From: Boesenbergia rotunda
Taxonomy: Eukaryota > Streptophyta > Magnoliopsida > Zingiberales > Zingiberaceae
Direction of reading: 5' to 3'
Length of the DNA stretch: 64,000 nt
NCBI GenBank assembly: GCA_024364735.1
Contig: JAGFNQ010009408.1
Coordinates: 1 to 64,000 of the forward strand
The position numbers and the translations under genes were made by a program. How positions within the stretch are numbered: the first letter of the stretch is position 1; each line of letters starts with the position of its first letter. Positions 21,912 through 33,470 of the stretch are shown one piece after another. Under the pieces are notes generated by a model that had not been told where the DNA came from, searched no databases, and worked only from the letters and a program-made list of their open reading frames with translations.

Positions 21912-22548
21912 GGAACCAAAGGCAAGCCCTTAATTCTAATTGAGTTGTCAAGAGAAGTAGCTCCCTCTCTCCCTCATATTCTCTTCTCCTTCTCCTCTCC
22001 CTCCCTTAGGGCCGGCGCCCACCCTAGCCATATTAGGGCCGGCGCCCAACCTACACCCAAGCAAGGTTGTTGCCGTGAGCTTCAAGAAGAAGAAGAAACG
22101 AAGCAAGAAGAAGAAGAAGCGGATAGCGACTCCTCTCTTCCCGGAATTCGATTCCGTTTTCTTGGTGGTTAGTTTCCTTTTCTTCTCTTGATCTTCCTTG
22201 TTGTGCCTATAGAGAATCTAGTAGTTCTCGTCGGCACAAAACTCATGACTTTGTGAAGTCATCCCGAAGAGAACTCGGCGTGGACGCGAATAGAGGCGGA
22301 GCTTCCAAGGGACGCTACGGTTGGATCTCGTCCCTTACTTCGAGTTACGAGAGGTATAATGTAAATTAGTTTACTTTTCCGCAAAGTTTTATTTTATGAT
22401 TATGTCAACACACCATAAGGTTGCATGCTAGATACGAAGTTAAAATAATTTGGGAAATTATTTTATGCAAATTCTTCCGCTGCACGTAAAAATTTAAAAT
22501 TTTACGAACTCGTATCCTTGTCGACATGCACCCGGTCCCAACAATTTG

Positions 22549-23412
22549 TTCTTAGTTAGTTCAGCTGGATCTTCCTTCTTTCGGCTGGCCTTTCTTCTGT
22601 TGGATTGATTCTTCAATTCCTTGTAGTAGTTTCGGGCAAGCCGGACCAACTTGGGTCGATCTCCTTCGCTGTCTTCTGAGTCTGAATCTGACTCAAACTC
22701 GGGCTGATCCGGGTTGAGGCTTCTTCTTGGTCATCTTTCCAGTTTTACCTACAACAAAAGCAATGCCTTTCTCGGCCAGATTGCAGTTGGTCTGTTCATG
22801 TAATTCGAGTTCTGAAAATAATTCATCTAATTTAATTTTAGACAAGTCCCATGAAACTTTGTACGCATCTACCATAGATGCCCACAACGTGTTTCTTGGG
22901 AAGGCGTTAAGGGAATACCTGATCAGGTCACGATTTTCTACCTTGTGACCGATTGTGTGAAGGTCGTTCATCAGTTCTTGAATTCTGGCGTGAAGCTGGG
23001 CTGCTGTTTCACCGTCGTTCATCTTGATTGTGTACAGCTTGTTCAGTAGTAGGTCCCTCTTGCAGATCCGGATGACGGAGGTTCCTTCGTGCAACTCAAT
23101 TAGCTTACCCCAGAGTTCTTTTGCACTGTTGAATGGACCTACCCGATTCAGCTCCTCTTTGGTTAGGCCGCATTGAAGTGTTTGAGTTGCTTTGGCGTCA
23201 GCTTCAAATTTTCTTTTGAGGGCGGTATCCCATTCGGTGTAGGATTGTGGCACTCCGTCAGCATTTTTAGGTATGTCCAAACCAGACTGGATTATTATCC
23301 ACATGTCCACCTGAGTTTTCAGGTGGACTTCCATCCTACTCTTCCAGTAGGAGAAATCCTCCCTACTAAAGAGCGGTGGTCTGGCGGTACTGAAGCCCTC
23401 TTGCATGGCCAT
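22549..23412 (-). pseudogene. Sirevirus gag N-terminal part (A)
   Basis: Start ATG at 23410-23412. N-terminus MQEGFSTARPPLFSREDFSY with YWKSRMEVHLKTQVDMWIII, then the UBN2-type gag domain (ATQTLQCGLTKEEL, ELWGKLIELHEGTSVIR, LLLNKLYTIKMNDGE, NRDLIRYSLNAFPRNTLW, DELFSELELHEQTN). A shift near 22710 ends the frame after 239 codons; the charged linker continues in another frame to the solo LTR at 22543. Very similar to the gag of C (39659-40477) and more distantly to E. Confidence 0.85.
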
Positions 23413-23616
23413 TTAGAAATTATCTGAAAAAGAAAGAGAGAGAGAAAAACGTCCCAAGACTTGGTATTGGATTAGTAGTGCGGGAAAAAGAAAAAAATAA
23501 TTTATCGAGTGGTGTTGCACCAATCTCGATTAACCATAAAAATTTGAAAAAGAAATTCAAAGAAAATCCGAAAAAAAAATCTCAAATTGGTGGTTGCACC
23601 AAATTTCAGTTTCCCC

Positions 23617-23628
23617 GTTCTGATACCA
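23617..23628 (-). promoter_or_regulatory. Primer-binding site of A
   Basis: Minus strand TGGTATCAGAAC, one base different near its end from the canonical iMet site, two bases from the LTR edge. Confidence 0.85.
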
Positions 23629-23630
23629 CT

Positions 23631-24294
23631 TGTTGGATCGAGAGAATACGATAGAGGGGGGTGAATATCATAAAAAACTTTTCAAATTCGAGGTTAAGAG
23701 AATACGTAGCGGAATTGAAAACACAGCACAAGAACTCAAGCGATTTTACTTGGTTCGGAGTCGCGATCGGCTCCTACTCCAAGGCCCACTGTCGTTGACC
23801 GTTTACTGCGGGCAATTCTATATGTGTGCAAATATTTACAGAAAAATATTACAGTTATAGTATAGTAAACTAAAAATTAAACTCTTCGTTATCGACGCTC
23901 GGTGTGGATCGTGCTTCGGAGTAGAGGGTCGGCGGCGGCGCTTGAATCTCGAGATGGAAGGTTTCCGGAGCAGAGCGCTTGAGTCGAAGAGCGTATTGGC
24001 GTTGGAAGAATTGTATCAGAAGCCTTGGGGGTCGAGCCCCTTATATAGTGCACCTGGGGCTCCCGGGACGTTGGGGGCGCCCTCCACGTGTCTCCCGATC
24101 CACAAACCCTCATCCGCAACTCGGTCAGCCCTTATCCCTCCAGGATCAGACTCGGGGTTTGACGGGGGCGCCTGGGAAGCAAGGGGCGCCCGGGTTCACT
24201 TGGTATACTGGCTTCTCGCTGACTTGAACTTTATCTGCTTCATTGGCATGGACCTAGGGCGCCCGAGGCATCCGGGGCGCCCGGGACACTGGGG
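23631..24294 (-). repeat. Sirevirus A 5' LTR, 3' portion only
   Basis: Starts (plus strand) TGTTGGATCG and closely follows the LTR at 54501 for the first ~220 bases, so both belong to one family. A TATA box on the minus strand lies at 24041-24048. Upstream of it (higher coordinates) are GGGCGCC(T/C)GGG palindromes to 24290. Copia B cuts it at 24294; the rest of this LTR is not seen in the window. Confidence 0.85.
24041..24048 (-). promoter_or_regulatory. TATA box of A LTR
   Basis: Minus strand CTATATAA followed by GGGG. The same box occurs in the LTR copy at 54917-54924. Confidence 0.65.
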
Positions 24295-26165
24295 TGTTGG
24301 AAATTCTAGGCCGCAAAAACCGCTTTTTGCGTTGCGGAAACCCCAGAATCTCGGCCACGGATCCGTGCGAACTTATAAAACAAATACGAGTACGAGTTTA
24401 ATATCTAGATCTACACTAGATCTACGTGATAAGGACATTACCCTTGACGCGTAGCCCTTCGCTTTCCCGCTTATCCAAGAGGCCGCCGGATCTCGTAGAG
24501 TATCAAAGTAGACACTCCTCTATATGTATCCACGCGAACAAAAGAAGATGGATCGAAACCTTGGTGTGCTAGCACCCCTATGGGTTTCGGCCAAGAGAGG
24601 GAGAGGAAGAAGAAAATTCAGGAAGAGAAGAAGAGCCACCAAAATGAAACAAAACACACCTTTTGTTTTTCTTGGGTGGCCGGCCACTTAATGGCCATTA
24701 ATGGCCATTAGGTGGCCGGCCATAATGGCCATTAAGTGCCATTAGGTGGCCTTCCAAATCCCCTATCAATTTGAATTCGAAATTCAAATGGGGGGGGAAA
24801 ACTAAGTCAAGTCCAACTTGAATTGGAACCAAGTCAAGTCAAACTTGATTTGAATTTAGGTCAAGTCAAACTTGTCTTTTATGGACTTTCCATATTTAGC
24901 CAAGTCGAAATTGACTCCATTTCTTCTCCCATGTTGAGTCTAACTCGAAGTGGAACCAAGTCAAGTCAAACTTGATTTGGATTTAGGTCAAGTCAAACTT
25001 GCCTTTTATGGACTTTCCATAAATAGTCAAGTCAAACTTGACTCCATTTCTTCTCCCATGTCAAGTCTAACTTGAAGTGGAACCAAGTCAAGTCAAACTT
25101 GATTTGGATTTAGGTCAAGTCAAACTTGCCTTTTATGGACTTTCCATATTTAGCCAAGTCAAACTTGACTTCAATTTTCTCCATCTATTTGTTCTTTGCG
25201 TGTGACCCTATAGGTTCTTGTAACGTTGGCAATGCTTCTAACGTCTTAGAAACATAAGCAATGAGCGGTATCTAGCAACACATCATTGCTACCCAAGTTA
25301 CAAGAATGTTGAGATCCAACATCACCTTGTGACCAATAATTGTGACTCTCACAATATATGATAATGTCCCTCTATCCTTGATATCTAGATTGACTCAATT
25401 GAGGCATAGACCGTGTCATCCTCGAGTCAATCTATATCTTGAACTCCAAGTAGACTCACACTAATCAAGTGAGCTCAATATCTCATATTGACTCACTTGG
25501 GCATGGCCATGCACTTTGTGGTCTCACTCTATCAAGAATACGATATCTCTCCCGTCATATAGGAGGGATAGATCCCATCTACATCACTCACATCCCTCTC
25601 CATAATTTGTTACATACCCAGTAATCGCCTTTATAGTCCACCCATTTACGGGTGACGTTTGACGAAGCCAAAGTACATAACTCCTTATGTAGGAATCCAT
25701 GGTGACTTCAGGTCCAAGGACTAATAGTCATACTAATAGCCACATGAGAAAGTATATGACACTCATATAACGATCCATGATACTTTCTCATGGCGGGTCA
25801 TTCAGTATACATTCTCCAATGCATACCCATGTGTCAACTTGATATCTCTATATCCATGACTTTTGAGATCAAGTCATCATGTTGACCTACATGCTAGTCT
25901 CTACGTATTAACATTGTCCCTGAATGTTAATACTTGACTAGGAATTATTTAGAGTAGTGTTCTCTATATCATCTCACTATCGATTCAACCAATCGATTGA
26001 TATAGATAAGAAACTTCTACTCAAGGACATTATTATACTTAGCTAATTGGCACAAATACACGTAAGTATAATAACCACAAAACATGCCTTTATTTATATA
26101 TAGGAATATGATACAAATTAGTCCATACAATCATTACATGATCGGCTCTAGGGCTCTCACCAACA
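24295..26165 (-). repeat. Copia B LTR 1 (3' LTR of the complete unit)
   Basis: Begins (plus) TGTTGGAAATTC and ends CACCAACA, 1871 bp. Inside: near-palindrome around GGCCGGCC and AATGGCCATT (about 24675-24725) and three 127-bp repeats beginning GGAACCAAGTCAAG at 24825, 24952 and 25079. The purine tract on the minus strand (AGTGGGAGAT) lies just past 26165. Confidence 0.9.
24825..25170. repeat. 127-bp tandem repeats in B LTR 1
   Basis: Three units with starts 127 bp apart, each containing AAGTCAAGTCAAACTTGA several times. The same array occurs in LTR 2 from 32116 (units at 32116, 32243, 32370). Confidence 0.85.
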
Positions 26166-26179
26166 ATCTCCCACTAGCA

Positions 26180-29100
26180 CTAGTGCGAATCACTGTAGTA
26201 TCTAATACCCAATGATCTAGTGTGACCATCATGCTTTGTCTGTGCCAAAGCCTTGGTCAGGGGATCTGCGACATTCGCCTCTGTGGGTACTCTGCATATC
26301 TTCACATCTCCTCTATCGATGATCTCTCGAATGAGATGGAAGCGCCGTAGTATATGTTTGGTCCGCTGGTGTGAGCGAGGTTCCTTAGCCTGCGCAATAG
26401 CTCCATTATTGTCACAATAGAGCTCTATGGGATCTGCAATGCTAGGAACCACCCCAAGCTCTGCAACGAACTTGCGGATCCAAACTGCCTCCTTTGCTGC
26501 CTCTGATGCAGCAATATACTCAGCCTCTGTTGTAGAATCAGCAACTGTGTCCTGCTTCGAACTCTTCCAGCTCACAGCGCCGCCATTTAGACAAAACACG
26601 AACCCTGATTGCGATCTATAATCATCCTGGTCGGTTTGGAAGCTAGCATCACTGTAACCCTTTACAGTTAGCTCCTCATTGCCCCCATATATCAAGAAAT
26701 ATTCTTTAGTCCTTCTCAAGTACTTAAGAATATTCTTGACCGCTATCCAGTGACGCTCACCTGGATCTGACTGGTATCTGCTCGTCATACTTAAAGCATA
26801 CGAGACATCAGGACGAGTACATAGCATGGCGTACATGATAGATCCTATGGCCGAGGCATAAGGTATCTTATCCATGAGGTCTCTCTCCTCTCTAGAAGAG
26901 GGACTTTGAGTCTTCGAAAGACTCATACCATGTGACATAGGCAGAAATCCTTTCTTGGAATTCTGCATGGCAAACCGAAGTAAGACCTTGTCAATGTATG
27001 TACTCTGACTTAGGCCAAGCAATCTCTTAGATCTATCTCTATAGATCTTGATGCCCAAAATACAGGCTGCTTCACCTAAGTCCTTCATTGAGAAACAATT
27101 CCCCAGCCAAGTCTTCACAGACTGAAGCATAGGAATATCATTCCCAATGAGTAGTATGTCATCCACATACAATATGAGGAAAACTACTATGTTTCCTTCA
27201 ACCCTCTTGTAGACACAGGGTTCATCTTCATTCTTGATGAAACCAAACTGTTTGATTGCATCATCGAATCGAAGATTCCAGCTCGAGAANTGGATCTACA
27301 AAACCCTCAGGTTGTGTCATGTACACATCCTCGAGTAGGTTCCCATTCAGGAACGCGGTTTTGACATCCATCTGCCAGATCTCATAATCGTGGTATGCTG
27401 CAATAGCAAGCATGATCCGAATGGACTTGAACATCGCTACTGGAGAAAAGGTTTCATCATAGTCAATACCATGAATTTGTTTGAAACCCTTTGCTACCAG
27501 TCTACCCTTATAGGTATGCGTAAGTCCTCCCATGTCAGTCTTTCTCTTAAAGACCCACTTACACCCAATGGGTTTTACCCCTTCAGGTGGATCAACCAAG
27601 GTCCAAACTTGGTTGGTGTACATGGAATCCATCTCGGATCTCATGGCCTCAAGCCATTTCTCAGAGTCTGGGCTCATCACAGCTTCCTGATAGGTTGTAG
27701 GCTCATTCTCAATGAGCACAACGTCATTGTCATCAGACAAGAGAAATGAATATCTCTCAGGCTGATGACGTACCCTACCAGACCTGCGAAGAGGTAGGTC
27801 TACTTGAACAGGATGTTGTTCCATAACTCCTTGTGTAACAATCTCATGATCCACAACACTTTGTGGTTCCTGTTCAACCTCCATCAAGGCCTCAGTGCTT
27901 TGGTCCATATCTTGAAGTTCTTCAAGATCGAACGTACTCCCACTAGTTTTTCTAGAAACAAAGTCCCTTTCTAGAAAAACCCCAGTCTTCGCCACAAACA
28001 CTTTGTGCTGACTGGGAATGTAGAAGTAATATCCCTTCGTTTCCTTGGGATATCCTACAAAATAGCACTTATCAGATTTGGGTCCCAGTTTGTCTGAGAC
28101 TTGACGTCGAACGTAAGCCTCACAACCCCAAATCCTCATAAAAGACATCTGGGGACTCTTCCCAGTCCATATCTGATATGGTGTCTTTACTACAGCCTTT
28201 GATGGAACACGGTTAAGAGTGAAGGCTGCCGTGTCCAGAGCATATCCCCAAAAGGATATAGGAAGATCTGTGTGACTCATCATGGATCGCACCATATCTA
28301 ATAGGGTACGATTCCTCCTTTCGGACACACCATTCCATTGTGGTGTTCCAGGAGGAGTGAGTTGGGACAGAATCCCACACTCAGCTAGATAGTCACGGAA
28401 CTCATGGCTGAGGTATTCTCCACCTCGATCTGATCGAAGTATTTTAATACTCTTGCCAAGCTGGTTTTGTACTTCATTCTTGAATTCTTTGAACTTTTCA
28501 AAGGATTCTGACTTATGTGTCATCAAGTACACATAACCATATCTACTGAAATCATCAGTAAATGTAATGAAGTACCTATAACCACCTCTGGCAGCAACAT
28601 TGAAAGGGCCACATACATCGGTATGTATAAGACCTAACAAATCGGTTGCTCTTTCGCTGTGTCCACTGAATGGAGTCTTGGTCATCTTGCCAAGAAGGCA
28701 AGACTCGCATGTCTCAAATGATTCAAAATCAAATGAGTCCAGCAAACCATCTCTATGGAGCTGGGATAGGCGACTCTCATTTATATGGCCTAAGCGACAG
28801 TGCCAGATATAGGTTTGGTTCAAGTCATTAGACTTGAGCCTTTTGGTATTTATGTTATAGATAGGATTTTCTAAGTCTAGAAGGTAGAGTCCGTTCATCA
28901 GAGGTGCACTACAATAGAACATATCATTTAAATAAACTGAACAACATTTGTTCTTTATTACAAACGAAAATCCTTTCTTGTCTAAACAAGAAACAGAAAC
29001 TATGTTCTTAGTAAGAGCAGGCACATAATAACAATCATCTAACTCTAGTACAAGCCCAGAGGGCAGAGATAGCATATAAACTCCTGTAGCAACAGCAGCA

Positions 29101-30089
29101 ACTCTTGCTCCATTGCCAACTCGTAAGTCCACCTCGCCCTTTGTCAATGTCCTGCTATTTCTCAGCGCCTGCACATTAGTACAAATGTGAGAAGCACATC
29201 CGGTATCTAATACCCATGATGTAGAAATAGACAAATTGACTTCTATAACATGAATACCTGAAGTAGAAGTCTGACTTCTCTTCTTCTGGAGATCTTCCAT
29301 ATATTTCTTGCAGTTCCGCTTCCAGTGTCCGGTCTCACCGCAGTGGAAGCAGGTAGCATCCTTGGCAACCCCTCCTTTGGGTTTCAGTGCTTTGCCCTTG
29401 CCCTTACCCTTGGCTTGAGACTTTCCCTTGCCTTTGGGCTTGCCCTTACCTTTGTCCTTCTGCACCATCAAAATGGGTTTGGCCTTCTTAAGATTGAGCT
29501 CAGCGGTTCTCAACATGCTGAGCATCTCAGGCAGGGGCTTGTCAATTTCGTTCATGTTCCAGTTCATGACAAATTGACTATAACTTTCGGGAAGGGACTG
29601 CAAGATCAAGTCTGTGGCCAGCTCTTGGCCCAGTGGGAATCCCAATCTCTGCAGATTCTCTATGTACCCAATCATCTTGAGTACATAGGGACCTACGGGA
29701 GTCCCTTCTTGCATCTTGCACTGAAACAGTGCCTTAGAGATCTCAAATCTCTCGTGCCTTGCTTGTCCTTGATACAGTTGACGCAGATGCTCAACCATAT
29801 CGAAAGCATCCATTAACTCATGTTGCTTCTGAAGCTCAGAGTTCATGGTTGCGAGCATAAGACATGACACATCTAATGCGTCATCTTGATGCTTCTTGTG
29901 AGCATCACGGTCAGCTCGCGTGGCACTGGCAGGAGGTGCCTCGGGAATAGGCTGCTCCAGAACGTACAGTTTACGTTCTTGCTTGAGAACTATTCTCAAG
30001 TTCCTGTACCAGTCCAGGAAGTTTGCTCCATTGAGCTTGTCCTTCTCAAGGACAGATCGCAGAGAGAGAGTGTTCGCGTTTGTCGACAT
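26180..30089 (-). pseudogene. Copia B gag-pol polyprotein, one lesion at an N
   Basis: Start ATG at 30087-30089. Domains in order: gag (residues ~1-240, Lys/Gly-rich linker before a CCHC knuckle CFHCGETGHWKRNC at ~246-259), protease (WVLDTGCASH, near residue 293), GAG-pre-integrase (WHCRLGHINESRL, CESCLLGK), integrase core (TFTDDFSRYGYVY, LRSDRGGEYLSHEF, GTPQWNGVSERRNRT), RT (WVFKRKTDMGG, DYDETFSPV, MDVKTAFLNGN, LYVDDILLIGND), RNase H (YSDASFQTDQDDYR, STTEAEYIAASEAAKE, LYCDNNGAIAQ). Stop at 26180-26182. At 27290 an N replaces the 56 bp present at 34582-34637 in the other copy, plus one base lost nearby, which breaks RT. Apart from that the frame is fully open, so B is young. It encodes all functions for copying and integration. 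Confidence 0.9.
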
Positions 30090-31572
30090 GGCAATCTACA
30101 ACAATAAAAATGCAGAAAAATATAAATAACATATTCCAACTATCATTTAATTAGGCCTTTAATTAAATGATTCTCCCACTGAATTATAGAAAATTTGTAG
30201 AATCAAGTCATAGATGTGGTCAAACCACACTATAAGATTCTATCTAAATTAACTATAACATAGTGGGACAAGATCCACATCATACTAAGCCTTGAGTTAG
30301 CTTTGGCTAAATCGCCCAAGACTTAGTACGATCGGTAGGTAATAATTTACCGATTACATCTCTATGCAACTCTTGTTTATAGGATTAAAATTTACATTTA
30401 CATAAAAACTTGAGTTAGCTTTGGCTAAATCGCCCAAGTTTTAATATAAATGCGATTTTTATCCTACCTTTCCAACGATTGGAATATGCCTATAGTTAGA
30501 CTCGATCCAACCGAGTTAACTAGTTTACTCAATCTGATTGAGTTTGTTCTCACCCAAGCCGTGATAGGCGGGACCAAGATTGTCCCTCCGTACCCTACCA
30601 AGATTAAATGTGTTGCTCTGCTTTGGCAGATTCAACAACAACAAATGATCGAGGTAGTGATAGGTATCAAAACTTGGTAGGCATTTTCGAGAATGAGTTG
30701 ATTTGAATTAGATCGAATCTAATCGCAAGAGAGAGGGTGTATCATATACACAAGGCTCTAATTATTTTACTCTAGCATGCATCACATACAAGCAAATAAT
30801 AAAATAATTTAATTTGTGATTGGATCATGGCCCTACTACGATCTTCTCAAGCCAATGAGAAGATCGGACGGTCAACCTAGGGTTTCGCTTCTCCAAGCTT
30901 CTCCTTTGACCGCCACGTGTCGTCGGCTCCCTCCATAACTCCGTCTTCGGATGGACCGCCCACCGTCTTCATTTTGTACATTACAAAAATAATAAAATAC
31001 AGAAATAAAATAAAAGAAGCCGACTCGCAGGTCGCATCCACTATACAACACGCACAATCACAAAAACGGTACGCAGACCGTAATATGAATTACAACACAT
31101 TCCAATCACATTGGGTTTTTATTGGGCCATGATCATCACAAATGCATACATAATTCCTAATTATGTATTTTAAATAAATTTCTATAATTTTTCTACAATT
31201 TTACAATATTATGAGTTACACTTCCGTAACGGTCCCGCTACGCGATTTTCGGGCACGATTTCGGGACAATGCCCCTCGCGGGGTTAGGGGCCGCGCCCCT
31301 ACTCGCGAAATGAATTTCACGAGTGTCCCAAAATCATCTTACAGCAACTTAAGCCGCTGTCCCGAAAGATTATAGCGAGATCTTTCCGTTTCGGAAAGTT
31401 TTTCTCGATCGGTGAAGCCTACAAGTGTCCGAACACTTGTTGCTTCAACTTCATGAGAAAAATACCCATAAATACTATAAATTTCGAAAAATCACAGAAT
31501 ATTATTTTTCTGTAAAATTTTGTATCTAATACAAAAAAAAACAAATTTAAACTCGTACAAGGTTCGCACGTG
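30090..31572 (-). other. Copia B 5' leader
   Basis: About 1.5 kb between primer site and gag. No gene seen. A 30-bp direct repeat (starts CTTGAGTTAGC, ends ATCGCCCAAG) at 30291-30320 and 30409-30438 can form a small hairpin (TTAGC-TTTG-GCTAA). The part near the primer site (31200-31330) is GC-richer. Leaders of this size often carry packaging signals; that is inference. Confidence 0.7.
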
Positions 31573-31584
31573 GCTCTGATACCA
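31573..31584 (-). promoter_or_regulatory. Primer-binding site of copia B
   Basis: Minus strand TGGTATCAGAGC, one base from the LTR edge at 31586. Confidence 0.9.
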
Positions 31585-31585
31585 C

Positions 31586-33456
31586 TGTTGGAAATTCTAG
31601 GCCGCAAAAACCGCTTTTTGCGTTGCGGAAACCCCAGAATCTCGGCCACGGATCCGTGCGAACTTATAAAACAAATACGAGTACGAGTTTAATATCTAGA
31701 TCTACACTAGATCTACGTGATAAGGTCATTACCCTTGACGCGTAGCCCTTCGCTTTCCCGCTTGTCCAAGAGGCCGCCGGATCTCGTAGAGTATCAAAGT
31801 AGACACTCCTCTATATGTATCCACGCGAACAAAAGAAGATGGATCGAAACCTTGGTGTGCTAGCACCCCTATGGGTTTCGGCCAAGAGAGGGAGAGGAAG
31901 AAGAAAAATCCGGGAGGAGAAGAAGAGCCACCAAAAAGAAACAAAACCCACCTTTTGTTCACCTTGGGTGGCCGGCCACTTAATGGCCATTAATGGCCAT
32001 TAGGTGGCCGGCCATAATGGCCATTAAGTGCCATTAGGTGGCCTTCCAAATCCCCTATCAATTTGAATTCGAAATTCAAATGGGGGGGAAAACCAAGTCA
32101 AGTCTAACTTGAATTGGAACCAAGTCAAATCAAACTTGATTTGGATTTAGGTCAAGTCAAACTTGCCTTTTATGGACTTTCCATATTTAGCCAAGTCAAA
32201 CTTGACTTCATTTCTTCTCCCATGTTGAGTCTAACTCGAAGTGGAACCAAGTCAAGTCAAACTTGATTTGGATTTAGGTCAAGTCAAACTTGCCTTTTAT
32301 GGACTTTCCATATTTAGCCAAGTCAAACTTGACTTCATTTCTTCTCCCATGTTGAGTCTAACTCGAAGTGGAACCAAGTCAAGTCAAACTTGATTTGGAT
32401 TTAGGTCAAGTCAAACTTGCCTTTTATGGACTTTCCATATTTAGCCAAGTCAAACTTGACTTCAATTTTTCTCCATCTATTTGTTCTTTGCGTGTGACCC
32501 TATAGGTTCTTGTAACGTTGGCAATGCTTCTAACCTCTTAGAAACATAAGCAATGAGCGGTATCTAGCAACACATCATTGCTACCCAAGTTACAAGAATG
32601 TTGAGATCCAACATCACCTTGTGACTAATAATTGTGACTCTCACAATATATGATAATGTCCCTCTATCCTTGATATCTAGATCGACTCAATTGAGGCATA
32701 GACCGTGTCATCCTCGAGTCAATCTATATCTTGAACTCCAAGTAGACTCACACTAATCAAATGAGTTCAATATCTCATATTGACTCACTTGGGCATGGCC
32801 ATGCACTTTGTGGTCTAACTCTATCAAGAATACGATATCGCTCCCGTCATATAGGAGGGATAGATCCCATCTACATCACTCACATCCCTCTCCATAATTT
32901 GTTACATACCCAGTAATCGCCTTTATAGTCCACCCATTTACGGGTGACGTTTGACGAAGCCAAAGTACGTAACTCCTTATGTAGGAATCCATGGTGACTT
33001 CAGGTCCAAGGACTAATAGTCATACTAATAGCCACATGAGAAAGTATATGACACTCATATAACGATCCATGATACTTTCTCATGGCGGGTCATTCAGTAT
33101 ACATTCTCCAATGCATACCCATGTGTCAACTTGATATCTCTATATCCATGACTTTTGAGATCAAGTCATCATGTTGACCTACATGCTAGTCTCTACGTAT
33201 TAACATTGTCCCTGAATGTTAATACTCGACTAGGAATAATTTAGAGTAGTGTTCTCCATATCATCTCACTATCGATTCAACCAATCGATTGATATAGATA
33301 AGAACTTCTACTCAAGGACATTATTATACTTAGCTAATTGGCACAAATACACGTAAGTATAATAACCATAAAACATGCCTTTATTTATACATAGGAATAT
33401 GATACAAATTAGTCCATACAATCATTACATGATCGGCTCTAGGGCTCTCACCAACA
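31586..33456 (-). repeat. Copia B LTR 2 (shared middle LTR)
   Basis: Same length (1871 bp) and ends as LTR 1. By eye at least 25 differences from LTR 1, for example around 31730-31960 and in the 127-bp repeats. It serves as 5' LTR of the complete unit and lies where the 3' LTR of the partial unit would be. Confidence 0.9.
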
Positions 33457-33470
33457 ATCTCCCACTAGCA

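Larger units (their letters stand above)
19932..22543 (+). repeat. Copia-type solo LTR (2612 bp) with perfect target duplication ATTTG
   Basis: Begins TGTTAGTG and ends CCCAACA; ATTTG flanks both ends (19927-19931, 22544-22548). It splits the gag of A just upstream (element sense) of the zinc knuckle. TATATAAA at 21904-21911 gives plus orientation. It holds a GC hairpin (GGCCGGCCAA/TTGGCCGGCC, about 21123-21165) and the alternating 93/74-bp AT-rich array. A 140-codon frame at 20481-20903 has no family resemblance and lies in U3, so I do not call it a gene. Confidence 0.9.
16676..24294 (-). mobile_element. Sirevirus A (Ty1/copia), oldest layer of the left half
   Basis: Minus strand: LTR part (23631-24294), primer site, gag, solo LTR insertion, post-gag coiled coil, protease/integrase, RT start. 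Cut on the left by F within RT and on the right by copia B within the LTR. Frames carry several stops, shifts and a small RT deletion, more decay than F or E, as expected of the host element. Confidence 0.85.
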
